Source: Thysanoteuthis rhombus
Lineage: Eukaryota > Mollusca > Cephalopoda > Oegopsida > Thysanoteuthidae
Length of the DNA stretch: 64,000 nucleotides
Reading direction: 5' to 3'
Assembly: GCA_963457665.1 (NCBI GenBank)
Contig: OY735237.1
Location: 7,566,797-7,630,796 of the forward strand
Of this stretch, positions 10,906 to 21,678 are shown piece by piece; position 1 is the first letter of the stretch; each line of letters opens with the position of its first letter. The position numbers and the translations under genes were made by a program. Under the pieces are notes generated by a model. It was given only the letters and a program-made list of their open reading frames with translations, ran no database searches and had not been told where the DNA came from.

Positions 10906-10960
10906 TTACGTAGGTCAATATATATATATTTATGTATAGACATATATATAATCTCGAAAC

Positions 10961-11021
<61 letters not shown>
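10906..11021. repeat. (TA)n microsatellite
   Basis: TA-rich sequence leads into a perfect (TA)n at about 10968-11021. Confidence 0.92.
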
Positions 11022-11022
<1 letters not shown>

Positions 11023-11395
11023 TGTCTGAGGTTGCAATAAGATAAGATATTCTAATCAAAAATTCGATTTTTAATTTAGTTAAACATATTTTTCTGATGG
11101 TGATATCATGTTTTAGAATCACACTCATCTGAAAATGACGATTGTTTCAAAGCTACCAATGTTGACAGAAATCTCGACCAAGTCCAAGTAAAAACAGAAT
11201 TTCCAATCCAAGTCAGATAAGTGGCCACTTTTTGTCTTCAAGTTCCAACGTCTACTGTCTACTGCAAGAAGTCAACGCCACATATTTCTCCGTCAAAAAT
11301 CAAACAATATTACGAGAGTGTTTATTGTAATTTGTCAATAATTCCATATATATTGAATATAAATGAATAAAAAGTTATTTTAAAAACTTATCCTG
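11022..11395. other. No feature seen
   Basis: Unique-looking sequence. Nothing is supported. Confidence 0.4.
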
Positions 11396-11399
11396 GGCT

Positions 11400-11700
11400 G
11401 CTCTAATGTTCTAACTCCCCAACCAACTCTCTCCACCCAGAGATGGCTGGGCATAAATAACGATCGGGTCTTGCCAAAGATAAAATCAGGCAAAAGAGCC
11501 ATTAGAAAGGGAATCTTTTCCACCACCAATGAAAAGAGGGACAAATTCAATGGACCAGTTTATACTTTTTAACAAAAAGAAGGATAGCTAGATTCTTTCT
11601 AAACAATCAATGTTAAATGTAATGTGTCATTTACACTAATGTTCCCTTTTCTGACCTCATCTCACTGTCCCTTCCCTCGGAGCTGGCTGGGAAAAAAAAC
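11400..11700. repeat. Weak local direct duplication (~60 bp, ~235 bp apart)
   Basis: CTAATGTTCTAACTCC and the following CCCAGAGATGGCTGGG (about 11404-11450) recur as CTAATGTTCCCTTTTC and CCCTCGGAGCTGGCTGGG (about 11636-11691). Similarity is limited to these blocks. Confidence 0.4.
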
Positions 11701-11927
11701 AACAAAAACAAAAACTTTTACCAGTCATGATTCACAACCATCATTTGAAGCATTTTATATTATGTGATTAAACCAATTAAAAGCCGGAAATGTTAATCGG
11801 TATGGAAGTCGAAAAAAACAAAGGTGAAACAATTGTAAATCGATGAGAAAATATTCACACTTTAGATAATTCGGTAAATTGTTATTGTGTCTGCCCAATG
11901 TGCGAAAAATCTGATGGAACCGGAACG

Positions 11928-12034
11928 GACATTTTTTAGTGGAAAATTCAGTGTGACTTGATGCTATCTTTTTATTGTTTACACATGTTAATCGGCTTGA
12001 ACTTTTGGTGCTAAAACTTTTCCTGGAAATCTAT
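11928..12034 (+). repeat. Left ~105-bp direct repeat flanking RepA copy 5
   Basis: The segment from GACATTTTTTAGTGGAAAATTC to CTGGAAATCTATA is repeated in the same orientation at 12493-12600. RepA copy 5 lies exactly between the two. Confidence 0.75.
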
Positions 12035-12035
12035 A

Positions 12036-12480
12036 GGCCTGGTTAGTCACTCAATAGACTGTCACGTGACCAACTCCTCTTGGCAGCATACTGTGTCGGT
12101 GGTGATGAATTAGAAAATTGGAACCGAACAGGGATCAATGAATAATTTATTTATCACGACTTTCGTTGGGTACGGATCACTAAAAATGTCTGCATTTCCA
12201 AGAAAATGTTCGTGGATGCTGCCAGACATAAATCAAGGCACCAATGGAACCTAAATTACATTGCAAATTGAGCCCCCCCCCTGAAAAAAAAGTTTTCGGA
12301 TATTAAAAAAAACAAAAACGAAAGAATCTTCCAGACATAGTAGGGAGTAAATATTTAGATGTTGAGCCCTCTAGCTCCATCGGTGTCGTGTTTACAAATG
12401 ACAGATGAATAGTCAGCCAGCCAGATGAACTCAAAAACTGGAGAAACCCATGTCGACAGTTTTGGACAACAGTCTTTAAT
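12036..12480 (-). repeat. RepA copy 5
   Basis: This reverse-oriented copy runs from GGCCTGGTTAGTCACTCAAT to CGACAGTTTTGGACAACAGT. The block order is normal and there is a C-run at 12274-12281 in the variable middle. It sits between two about 105-bp direct repeats. Confidence 0.88.
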
Positions 12481-12492
12481 TTACAATTGACT

Positions 12493-12600
12493 GACATCTC
12501 TGGTGAAAAATTCAGTATAACCCGATATCTTTTCATTGTTTACACATGTTTAATCGATTTGAACTTCCGTTTCCACAGTTTTTACCAGGAAATCTATATA
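12493..12600 (+). repeat. Right ~105-bp direct repeat flanking RepA copy 5
   Basis: Matches 11928-12034. Shared blocks are AAAATTCAGT, CTTTTTATTGTTTACACATG-like sequence, TAATCG, GAACTT, and AGGAAATCTATA. It differs by scattered substitutions. Confidence 0.75.
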
Positions 12601-12767
12601 ATACTAAAAGTCTAATTTTGTTTATCTGAATGTGACCTCTAAGGACCCGAAACGGTGCAATGCAGCCAGAAATATTAAATCAATGCACCCAAACCCCTTA
12701 CAGCCTGTATCGGAATGATCTTCAGAAACCTAGACAGGGGAAACAAACGAATCAGAATAGAAGGTGA

Positions 12768-13370
12768 ATACCTAAGTAATCTCAGATTTGTAGAATCGAA
12801 ACGTAGAGCTAGAGAAAGTAGACCACTAAATCTACCTATGAAGACAAATCTCCAAGGAATCCTCGAGAGAAATTAAGCGAAGAATCACTATCAGATGGCA
12901 AGGCTTTTGGAGAGCAAGTTCAACCTTGAAGAACAAGAAAGTTCCATTAGTCCTAAAAAAAGGAGTATCCAACCGATGCAGTGTCCCGATAATCACCTAT
13001 AGAGCTGAATCATAGAACCCAACCAAAAGAATGACCCTTGAACTGAGAACCATACAACGTGCTCATGAGAGAATCATGCTCAACATCACATGGAGAAACC
13101 ATAAGACATTATATTATGGGGAAAAACGGAAGTCCATTATATAGAAACCAGTAGGAAACTCAAATGATCATGTTGCAAGAATGGCAGACAACCGATTTAC
13201 ATCATGACTCACTAAATGGATCCCCCGACATCGAATGCAGAACTAAGGCCGGTAGAATACAAGATGGTGGGACGAATTTGGCAAGTTCAGAAAATAATGG
13301 CTCCAGGACGCCCACGATAGAGAGATGTGGAGAATCCTTTGGAAGGTATATGATGATGATGATGATGAAA
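12768..13370 (+). mobile_element. RTE-type LINE fragment, 3' end
   Basis: This matches the 3' portion of the RTE copies at 38183-38847 and 51125-51715. It runs from the GAGAAAGTAGACCACTA block (product VDHYIYLG in better copies) through ACATGGAACCTAACC-like sequence, CGTGCTCATGAGAGAATCAT and AACCGATGGACATCACG-like sequence, to a (ATG)n tail at 13349-13367. Several stops and frame changes interrupt the frame, so it is a dead copy. The 5' end is truncated, as usual for LINEs. Confidence 0.85.
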
Positions 13371-13615
13371 ATGCACCGATTTAAAGAGTGCTATAAAGGT
13401 CTTGGTGATTCACAGCTAAACGATAATAAACAGACCGTCGTCTGTGTAAAAAAAAAATACAGCCCATAAGTAATTAAGAAGCACAAGATCCGTATTTTAT
13501 TCCCAAAGACTGCAAAGACAATCAGTAATATTGAACAGGGAGAATCCAAATTAAATCACTCGTCTGGTAACTCTTCCAAATATATGAGTTGACTTTTTCA
13601 ATCACTTTGATCGAT
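13371..13615. other. No feature seen
   Basis: Nothing is supported. Confidence 0.3.
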
Positions 13616-13872
13616 CCTAAGCGAAATTTTAGAAGGTTTGACAAGAAAAGTTTTCTTCAATTTAACAATTCCATTCTATAAAAACAAACATTTTCCAGAA
13701 ATTTAACATTCAAAACTACAAAATATGACTAAATGCAAGACTTGTTATTCTGATATAAATGAAATTTTGTTCCTATTATGGAATATTCCGGATTTCAACT
13801 CCCAACACCAAGCAATTAGAAGCAAATGTCTGTTAGTTCAGTTACTTATGGCAAATACTAAATATATCTGAT
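13616..13872 (+). repeat. RepG copy 1
   Basis: This shares ordered blocks with 29385-29582: TTTAACAATT, GACTAAATGCAAG, CTTGTTATT, TTTTTGTTCCT-like sequence, ACCAAGTGATTAGAAG-like sequence, ATGTCTGTTA and CTTACGATAGG-like sequence. It is an unclassified two-copy repeat in this window. Confidence 0.55.
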
Positions 13873-13951
13873 TTGCCCCATTGGGAGAATTATATACGTA
13901 ACTTTATTATAATTAAAAAAATATTCCCTGTGCTTAAACACGAACAATAAG

Positions 13952-14352
13952 TTCAATGATGCATTCACTATCCGTGGTTGTAGTAGAAGTAGGAGGAAAA
14001 AGGGGAAAAAGGAGGAGAGCAAGAAGCCTTTCTTCGTGTCAATTGATTCTCATACTTGTAAAATATTGGAAATGTGCCAACAGTATTATTTTCAATAAAA
14101 ATCGTAAATGGCTATTTTAGGCGTTTTTTTGTTGCCATTTTTGGCTTTCTTTGAATAGAATATACAAAAATGTCGAACTTGAGCATTTTATTATGACATT
14201 ATAGCAGTTGTTTTTTCAATGATGTCATACCTTTAATGACATCTCAACTCTTTCTTCCTGTCCACTTCCATTGTTTAACGTAATTAAGACCGACAGACGG
14301 ACAGACTCATCGACAAATAAACGTATTTTTAAAATGCGTGGACACAACTAAA
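13952..14352 (+). repeat. RepC copy 2
   Basis: Starts AATGATGCATTCACTATCCG and ends GCGTGGACACAACTAAAA. The triplet tract reads GTAGTAGAAGTAGGAGG. The blocks TCAATTGATTCTCATACTTG, TTCAATAAAAATCGTAAATG and AAGACCGACAGACGGACAG are clear. Confidence 0.8.
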
Positions 14353-15056
14353 ATTATCATCAATAACATTTGTTGTCTACAAGCAATTATTCCAGTTTCT
14401 TTTCTATCGGTGACTTAATTCTGGCTGCCAATTAGAGAAACCATTTCCTTCCCATATTAATTGCACTCTGATGAGTTCGGTACTTTTCTGTCTTTTATGT
14501 TTATCTTAACGGCAACAACCACCCATTTACATCAGTACCAATCAATAGTACGTTTAACATTATAATATTATTGCTGTTTCAATCCATGGCGGAATCCTAC
14601 CAAAGACTTTTAAAATGGTATTTAATATTTCATCTGGGCTTGGACGGAGAGGAAATCAGGTCTAAGTGACAGTTAAATATTGGTGGCAATCAATATTAGG
14701 AAGAGATAAAGTCAACCTTTGCAAACAGTACGAAAGTATTTATCAAACTGTAGAGAATGAGCGTTAAAGACAATCCAATAATGCACTTTACCGGAAGTCA
14801 ACATAAACGACAACAATACTATCATTTATATCAACCAAAAGCAATTATATACATCATAATGATATCATATTCTGTAACATGCAAAGCCTCTCTGCTAAGC
14901 TCTCAACATAAAGAGTAGGATCTACGAAGTTTGGAGAAGGATTGGCCCCGTCAGGTTGTCTAGCAAGAGACACATTTGAAAAACATGGCGGTCCCCTATG
15001 ACAATATACAGCGAAACAAAAACCATGTACTGTATTTCGAAACTATGAACTATGGA
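14353..15056. other. No feature seen
   Basis: Unique-looking sequence of about 0.7 kb without a supported gene. An ORF at 14976-15365 (+) mostly overlaps the antisense of the LINE fragment at 15057-15445. Confidence 0.4.
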
Positions 15057-15445
15057 CCATTATTATTATTACTAGTTAAACCGGGAGAAAAGAAAAACTC
15101 ACTGATAGACTCCAAGACTATCATCAGTGTACTAGCTAATTTCAGTAATGCTGTCGTTTGGATAGTGTCGACTCTTCCCTGTATTCATTCTTCCTTCAAT
15201 GTCTTTGTTTTGTTTTTTTTAAAAACGGTTCAAAGGGCTCCGATCACTGTTGGCACTACTGTCATTTTCGAGTCTACAGCTTCTTTAGCTACTTGGCAAG
15301 GTTCAGATATTTCTTTAACTTTCATCTCCCTTTCAGCTTCACCCTGTGGTCCGTCAGGACGGTGAAATTTACTGTGATTTGGTATGCCGACCATGTTATT
15401 GCAGTTCTCTTGCCAACTGGGCTGAACTGGCGAATTCTTCAAAGA
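15057..15445 (-). mobile_element. LINE 3' fragment with (AAT)n tail, copy 1
   Basis: On the minus strand it reads NMVGIPNHSKFHRPDG, then KMTVVPTVIGALRTV, then DTIQTTALLKLAS, ending in an AATAATAAT tail at 15059-15074. The V-P-x-VIGAL and IQTTALL motifs are widespread at the C-terminus of an animal non-LTR retrotransposon polymerase. I do not assign a clade. The open part is about 70 codons, and the frame changes downstream, so it is a dead fragment. Confidence 0.7.
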
Positions 15446-15616
15446 GTCATGTTAGAATTATGTCTGGGCTTTAGAAAACTCAATGCATTTATATCAAAGA
15501 ATAGGAAAAATATTCTTATATTTCTTTCATTCATTATATATACGATACAAATGTTGCTAAATCCATCTCAAGTCAGAATAGAATTAGAAGTGGAGTTTGA
15601 CCCTGCAGTTGCCAGG
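15446..15616. other. Spacer between two LINE fragments, with a short shared block
   Basis: The segment ending GTTTGACCCTGCAGTTGCCAG (15595-15617) is matched at about 47295-47317 (GTTTGACACTGCAGTAGCCAG). This suggests another minor repeat. Nothing else is supported. Confidence 0.35.
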
Positions 15617-16345
15617 CTTATTATTATTATCATTATTATTATTATTATCATTATTATTCACATCAGCTCCCTGGTGGTCACAGCTGGAGACTGAGTACAA
15701 ACAAGTCTCTAATCACCTGTCCTCTTTTTCACACTCTCACAGACCATAGCAGTGCCGTGGTTTCACACCAGTGGCCAGGTGGTTGTCACAGAAGACTGAG
15801 TGGCAGTAAGTCAACTCAAGTCTCCAGCCTTCCTTTCATTTCTCCTTTACTTATCAAAGCACTGATGTGGTTCATTTTCCCCTCTTCTGTAAGGCCATTG
15901 CCTGCAGCTGGGGTCGTAGATCCCATATTTCTAGCACTTTAATCAGTATTCGTGCAGTACCCAGCAGTGCCGTGGTCTGTATAGTCTCAATCCTTTCTAT
16001 TACCCCGACTTCCTCCAATCTTGCTCTCAGTGTCTTTGGTATGGTTCTGAGTGCACCTACTATTACTGGTACTATCCTCAGTTTCACGCTCTCTTGCCGG
16101 ATCTCAGTATTTTTCAAGCTTTTCATTCTCTTTCTGATTTATTCTGTGGTCTGCAGACAAGTCCAGTCTTCTCGCTTGGATAAGGTAGTTTGGATGTCAA
16201 AGTCCCAAAGTAATTCGTGGTTTCCATTCTCCAGGGGCTGTCTCTGGTTTGTGCTGGTACCACTTTTCAGTATAGTTAAATACCATTCGTTAACTCAGTT
16301 CCCAGTGTATAACTGTTGTTACTCTATCATTTTTGTGCTCCTTCC
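15617..16345 (-). mobile_element. LINE 3' fragment with (AAT)n tail, copy 2
   Basis: On the minus strand, WDFDIQT near 16190-16212 precedes an open stretch (15872-16126) with SVKLRIVPVIVGALRTIP and IETIQTTALLGTARIL, then WDLRP. It ends in an AAT/AAC-type tail at 15617-15658. The motifs are those of a common animal LINE C-terminus. The frame is broken between WDFDIQT and the VIVGAL segment. The tail-proximal 200 bp contain a diverged direct duplication (about 15668-15705 and 15770-15815, sharing GGTGGT-CACAG and GACTGAGT). Confidence 0.75.
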
Positions 16346-17320
16346 GGGCTAGTTAACTACTTTCACTATCATCTCATTCAACACATTGGCGGTACTTGCT
16401 GTTTGTCTGTGTTCTGTCAACTTTTGTTTCGATATAGTTTGTTCTGATGCATTTATTATCAGTAGTATTGTTATTAAGATATACGCTTCAGAAAGGACTG
16501 ATTTATTTAGGTATGGGTCTGCACTAAGGAGCCCAAAGCTACGTTATAAGGTAATTCATTACAAATAATTCAATTATCCTAATTTTTGTGTTTTTCAAGT
16601 CTCAACTCAGTTGAAGCTGTTATCATGAGTGATCAGACATTTAAGTCTCAAGAGTTTCCATGACGTAATTTCTATTATTATGTTACGTCATAGTAGGGAG
16701 ATCATCATCCAATGAGATCGTCGCATTTGAGCGCAAACAAACAAATAAATAAATGGAAAAGAAAACTGCATCTATGTTCATTTTATAGTCAGATTATTAT
16801 CATTATTATTTTTTGTTGTTGTTTTAATGTTGTTGATGCTGATGTTGTTGTTTTTGTCAACCCCTCCCCATACACACACACACTTTAGTTTGGGCGTCTT
16901 CTTGCCCAAAATGAATAAAAATAGTTTTATGAAAATAGTTTTATTTCCCTTGCCTCTCTTTTAAAAATAACATCTCTTCACTTAACTAATGGGTTTTTGA
17001 TGTTTATATTTCCCCATACTTCATTCATAAACGATTTCAGTAGCTGGTTTAATCAACAATTCCGATTATTTATTTAGGAGTATTTTCATTATTTCATCAA
17101 AAGCAATCTCTGTCTAGTAATGTAAATCGTACAAAAATGAAGATTTGGCTCGAACAATCGAATTATTGACAAAGTCCCAGGGTTGATTTTAGTATCGTGA
17201 ATTAGTCAGACGTTGAAATTCAAGAATTTTGGATTTAAGAAATGAATAAGAGAGGACGAGGGATAAAGAAAGAGCGATAAGATAACGTCATGATGCATCA
17301 TCTTGCGTCTACGAGTTTTC
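16346..17320. other. No feature seen
   Basis: About 1 kb with short ATT/GTT simple tracts (16790-16860) and no supported gene or repeat copy. Confidence 0.4.
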
Positions 17321-17823
17321 AGTATTTTTTTTGTAATCATAGAGTTTCTGCTATGAAAAATATTGTCAAACTCTCACTGTTTGACTTTTGACTTTATTAT
17401 TGTATCACAACGATGATAATAACATCATCAAAAACAGTGATGTCAGGACGGTTTGAATAAGAGTTGCGTACGCAAAAATTGATGACGAATTCGCTCTTTA
17501 ACTCATGTTTTATTACAGGAACTACTAATAAAAGAGAAAGAGGGTAAAAAAGAAAGAGCAATGCGGTATATCGTATCAACTCTCGTTTGCGAGATCTCGC
17601 TATCTATTTTGTAAACTTTCTCTTTCTGTTGTGAAAAAGTATTATTGTCAAACAACAATTATTCGAGGTTTGATTTTTTTTGCTTGTCTTTACTAACACT
17701 GACAATGACCTCACCAAAGACCAGTGATGTCATGACGGCTCGAATTAGAGTTACGTACGCAGAAACTGATGACAAATTCACCAATTCCACTCAGGTCGAC
17801 TTGTTTTATTACATGAACTGCTG
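17321..17823 (+). repeat. Local direct duplication, two ~210-bp units
   Basis: Unit 1 (17321-17529) and unit 2 (17615-17823) share TGAAAAA-TATTGTCAAAC, CAAAGA/AAACAGTGATGTCA, GACGG, GAGTTRCGTACGCARAAA, TGATGACRAATTC, and TTTATTACA. The spacing is about 294 bp. The units are diverged, so the duplication is old. There is no coding frame. Confidence 0.75.
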
Positions 17824-18007
17824 AATGAATCGAAATGGGCTACATAGTTATGGAATGATATTGTATAAAAAAACGAATTCTATTTTGTTTACCTTTCAGA
17901 TTTCGACGGAGCAAGGGAGTTCAAGCCTAGAGCAGCCAAACTTGTTTACTTTATTCAAGGTTATTCTATAGGGACAGGTTTGGGGAAGAAAAAAGAGTTG
18001 TTTTTTT

Positions 18008-18458
18008 TCGAAACCGTCAACTAAGACTGTCACTGAAACTCTCGACGTTAGTTTTTCTAGTTTTAACTGGGTCTGGCTGACTTCCTTCTTCTGAATGTAC
18101 CACTGGCAGCACCGATGGAGCGAAACGGGGAAATTTAAACGTTTACTCCTCGTCATATAATGAAAAAAGATTTTTCTATTATTTTACATCCTCCTTTCCA
18201 AATACTTTTTCATCGGGGAAGGTATCAACTTGTAATGAAAATTTATGCTAAATTGGTCCTTTAGTTTGCGTCTGGAAGTATTCACGCTTGTTTCCTGTCT
18301 TTTTTTTTTCAATTCGGAGTTCTAAGTGACCCTACAAAGGCGACCGACGTAATATTTTCATTGATCATCTTCTTTCCTAATTTTTTAATTGATCATCCCC
18401 AACGCAGAAATGAGGTCTGTCACATGACTGTTTCTATTGGATGACAAACTAAACCTGT
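18008..18458 (+). repeat. RepA copy 6
   Basis: Forward copy from CGAAACCGTCAACTAAGACT to TGACAAACTAAACCTGTC. It retains TATGCTAAATTGGTCC and two TGATCA sites near the right end. A spacer of about 180 bp separates it from the duplicated unit to the left. Confidence 0.88.
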
Positions 18459-18567
18459 CTTATTTAAAGTTATTCTGAAGATAAATATTTTGGGAAGGAA
18501 ATGCAGTCTGTAATTTGTCTCTCTTTTTTTTTACAGAAAGACAGCATCTAACTTATAATTATTATTT

Positions 18568-18760
18568 ACCTCCAACAACAATGTTGGAAGAAATTTATAT
18601 TTTCACTTGCGTCTGTCTGCCAATTTGTCTGAGAGATATCTCTATAGGTTCTCAATGAACATTTAATTTTGTGGAAGGGTGGGCCATGGGTTACGGAAGA
18701 CGATTCAATATTAGAAAAGATCAAGGACATTGCTTTTGATTCAAAGAGATGAGGTTCGTA
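18568..18760 (+). repeat. Fragment of a common invertebrate-type dispersed repeat
   Basis: The order CTCCAACAACAATGTTGGAA, TTTTCACTTGCGTCTGTCTG, TTTTGTGGAAGGGTGGGCCA and TGGGTTACGGAAGACGATTC resembles a dispersed repeat I have seen in many invertebrate genomes. Related lines occur at 23480-23740. The identification is from memory of the pattern and is tentative. Confidence 0.45.
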
Positions 18761-19079
18761 AAATTGATAAAAAGGCTAAATTCACATTTCGAGGTGAGTA
18801 ACTCAACATTCGTCTATCTAATGTTCTTTTCTTTGTTCTTCAATTATTCAATTTTATTCATTTTTAGTTAGTGTACAGCGTTGACAGGGGTATGCACACT
18901 CTTAATACTTTCTTGTCTAATTTGGGTTATATCATTCAGTTTGGATTGGTGGTTTGATGTAAATATTATAAAGAGGCGTATAGATGATATAAGTATTCAA
19001 AAATAAAAATAAAATAAGATAATTTAGATGTTATTAATGGAAAACATAGGGTTAAAATAATAACAATCATTACCTAGGT
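18761..19079. other. No feature seen
   Basis: Nothing is supported. Confidence 0.4.
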
Positions 19080-19365
19080 ACAAGGAATTTTTCTTCAAGA
19101 GCCCAGTGATATTTGTTGAACTTTAACACCGCAAAAATTTCCAGTGAAAAACGAACTTTGATGAATCGCTGTTTCTTTTTCATTTATTTTATGTGATTTC
19201 AACTGATAATACTTATTATCTAAGAACAAGAAAGAAATCTATCTAAGAGCACTGTATAATTTGCTGAACTTTGACATTGAAAGTTTTCAGAGAAGAGGAT
19301 CTTTGATTAATGTCTGTTTTCTTTTTTTCTTGGGTATCTATTTTTTGTGATTTTTAATGAAAAGG
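19080..19365 (+). repeat. Local direct duplication, two ~140-bp units
   Basis: Unit 1 (about 19080-19212) and unit 2 (about 19223-19365) share AAGAGC-C-GT-ATATTTG-TGAACTTT, AAA-TTTCAG, TTTGAT-AAT, and CTGTTTCTTTTT followed by TGTGATTT. Their period is about 145 bp. Confidence 0.6.
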
Positions 19366-19851
19366 ATTAGAATATCGCATGTATACACTTTCAGAAGGAT
19401 ATAAATAGAACGAATACGACATCTTCCCACTCTTCAATACAGAAAATAGAAAAGTGGCCTTATGTACATTTACAAACTGACAGAACACATGGTAGAGACG
19501 GACACAGAAAATCACTGTACGAATTGCAAAGAGAGTTCACTTATGCTATAGACAGTGCTAAGAACAACCAACAGAGGTCACAGTCATAAATACAAAATTC
19601 ACCACCACCCTGGTATTATGAACAGATGCCTAGCTTCCGTTTGCACTGGAACTCCTCTTTAGTTGAAACAGTGGACTCTGTTTCTCTTGACATGTTCAAA
19701 GAAATTCATCTTCAAAAAGAATCTAGCTAATCTTATATTTATCGGAATTTCTAAATGATTATTGAAAGCAAGACCGAAAAAACACCAATATAAAATGAAT
19801 GAAACAGTACTTTTAATTATAAGTAGTATCTTCACTGAAAAGAAATACCCC

Positions 19852-19854
<3 letters not shown>
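19366..19854. other. No feature seen
   Basis: Sequence of about 0.5 kb with no recognised product. Segments such as GACAGTGCTAAGAACAACCA look less AT-rich than the surroundings, but no frame is maintained. Confidence 0.35.
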
Positions 19855-19918
<64 letters not shown>

Positions 19919-20337
19919 GTCATCCAGAGACAGCTATTCATTATATCACAACTCTTCAGTGTGGCTATAGACTATCCATTATGCCATACAGTACCTCGAG
20001 GTAGGATCAGAACGTTTGCTTCAGACCCAGAAGCTGGCATCTGCCCCATGGAACTAGATGGTCTGTAAGGTTGAATTTTAAGCGATATATTTACTCATGC
20101 ATGTATTGCTTATCCACTAGAGTGCTCTATTCTTACGTTGCTTCCATAGGAATAGAGAACACTGATGGATGAGGAATTTATGTGTAAATGAATGTATCAC
20201 TTAAATTCAGCCTTACTGACCGTCCAGTTTCGGCCTGGAGCGAAGGTTTCAATCGTGGTACTGGATGGGATATGGAAAGTCTATAGCCACACTGAAGAGG
20301 TGTAATACATCGAAACAGCTGTCTGTGGATGACACCA

Positions 20338-20391
<54 letters not shown>
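19855..20391. mobile_element. RepB near-palindrome bounded by (TA)n on both sides
   Basis: A (TA)n tract (19855-19914) is followed by a left arm (about 19915-20140), a right arm that is its imperfect reverse complement (about 20140-20340), and a second (TA)n tract (20341-20391). Matched segments include GTGTCATCCAGAGACAGCT against AGCTGTCTGTGGATGACAC, and CTCTTCAGTGTGGCTATAGA against its complement. There is no ORF beyond the Y-I translation of the TA tract. The organisation resembles non-autonomous inverted-repeat elements that sit in TA-rich targets. The single-arm copy at 7615-7935 shows that the arm exists on its own. Confidence 0.75.
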
Positions 20392-20393
<2 letters not shown>

Positions 20394-20599
20394 TACTAAT
20401 GCTCATATGAACACTCATGTTTCACGTGAGTATGGTAACAATGTGTACTTGACTTTGGATTTTCATTGTTCTAGAAGTTTTTCATTTTGATTGATTTAAA
20501 GAATTAAAACAAGTAAATAGTTCAATGCTTTTCAATGTCAATTGCTACAGGCATATAAATTACTGTTTTACTTTTCAGCCAAATATATTTCTCATTAAA
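20392..20599. other. No feature seen
   Basis: Short spacer, nothing supported. Confidence 0.3.
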
Positions 20600-20909
20600 G
20601 ATGGCAAAGGGTTCTCTCTTTTTTACATATGCGTGTGTTTGTTTTTCTGTTTGCTTGTATGTCCCAGCACCCCTGGCCGTACGAGACTTTTTTTTTTAAA
20701 GAAGTTTCTTTTTTTTTCTCAGCTTTTAGGGCCTTATTTTGACGGGTTTATTTATAACATATATCCTCAGATGTTTTTTAATACTATTTTCGATGTTTTT
20801 CATTCGAAAACGCCTATGATGTCATAAATAAAATTTATTCTGACCATATCTATTCTCCAAATTTTTTTTGCTATAACTTCAAAATGTTACGCTACCGTTA
20901 TTCAATCAT
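20600..20909 (-). mobile_element. MITE-E copy 2
   Basis: In reverse orientation, the left terminus of the family is seen here as CGCTACCGTTATTCAATC at 20890-20907. The interior blocks (GTGTTTGTTTTTCTGTTTGC, GTTTTTCATTCGAAAACGCC) match the complement of other copies. The other terminus ends near AAAGATGGCAAAGG and lacks the inverted repeat. Confidence 0.65.
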
Positions 20910-21094
20910 TGACTATGATGACAGGTTCAATTATGTATTGGTAATATTTAAGCTTTGCTTTCAAAAATGTCAGATGTTCAAAAATTTCTCATCACTAATA
21001 GCATTGGTATGGTCAACTGGATTCAAAGACGAATTCTACCCTTATTTTGCGTTCTGTTTGCACGCTCAGATGCACTTGAACGGGTATCTGATAT

Positions 21095-21462
21095 ATTTGG
21101 TTGGTCACTCGATAGTGACCGACGTTTCTTGGCATGTTTGGGGTGATCAATAAATAAGTTACTTTTCTCACCATTTGTTGGCCAGTGATCACTAAAAAAG
21201 TCCAAGTTCTTCCAAAAAAAATCAAAAAACAAAACAAGCGTGAACAATTTCAGGCACAAACTAAGGGACAAATTCAGTATAAACTTACAGTACAAATCGA
21301 ACCCTCCCCTATTGTAACCTCTTTTAAAGGGGGAAATTTCAAAAAGTCGAGAGGTTCACATGCAACAATTATATTGCAAGCCTGTCATTTAGCCAGGGTA
21401 CATTGAAAACTGAAGAAACCTATGTTGACTCCATTGGTAACAATTTTGGTCGGCAGTTTCTG
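21095..21462 (-). repeat. RepA copy 7
   Basis: Reverse copy from TTTGGTTGGTCACTCGATAG to TTGGTCGGCAGTTTCTG. It contains GGGGTGATCAATAAATAAGT, GGACAAATTCAGTATAA and GAAAACTGAAGAAACCTATG. A TGTTTTAC-rich spacer lies between it and the RTE copy to its right. Confidence 0.88.
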
Positions 21463-21678
21463 ATGTATATTTGGTATTCATTGTTTTACATCGACACCTA
21501 ATGATATCTCACCTGCTCCAGAAAGTACCAACCATTAGAGATATACATCACTCATCATTTCATCTTGTTGAAGCTCAACAAAGACACGATATATTTTGAA
21601 ATAATAAGAATATCCCCGACTTGGAGCGCAGCAGAAAAGCAAAGAGAGGTGATCCAGACATTATTTTTATGCTATGTT

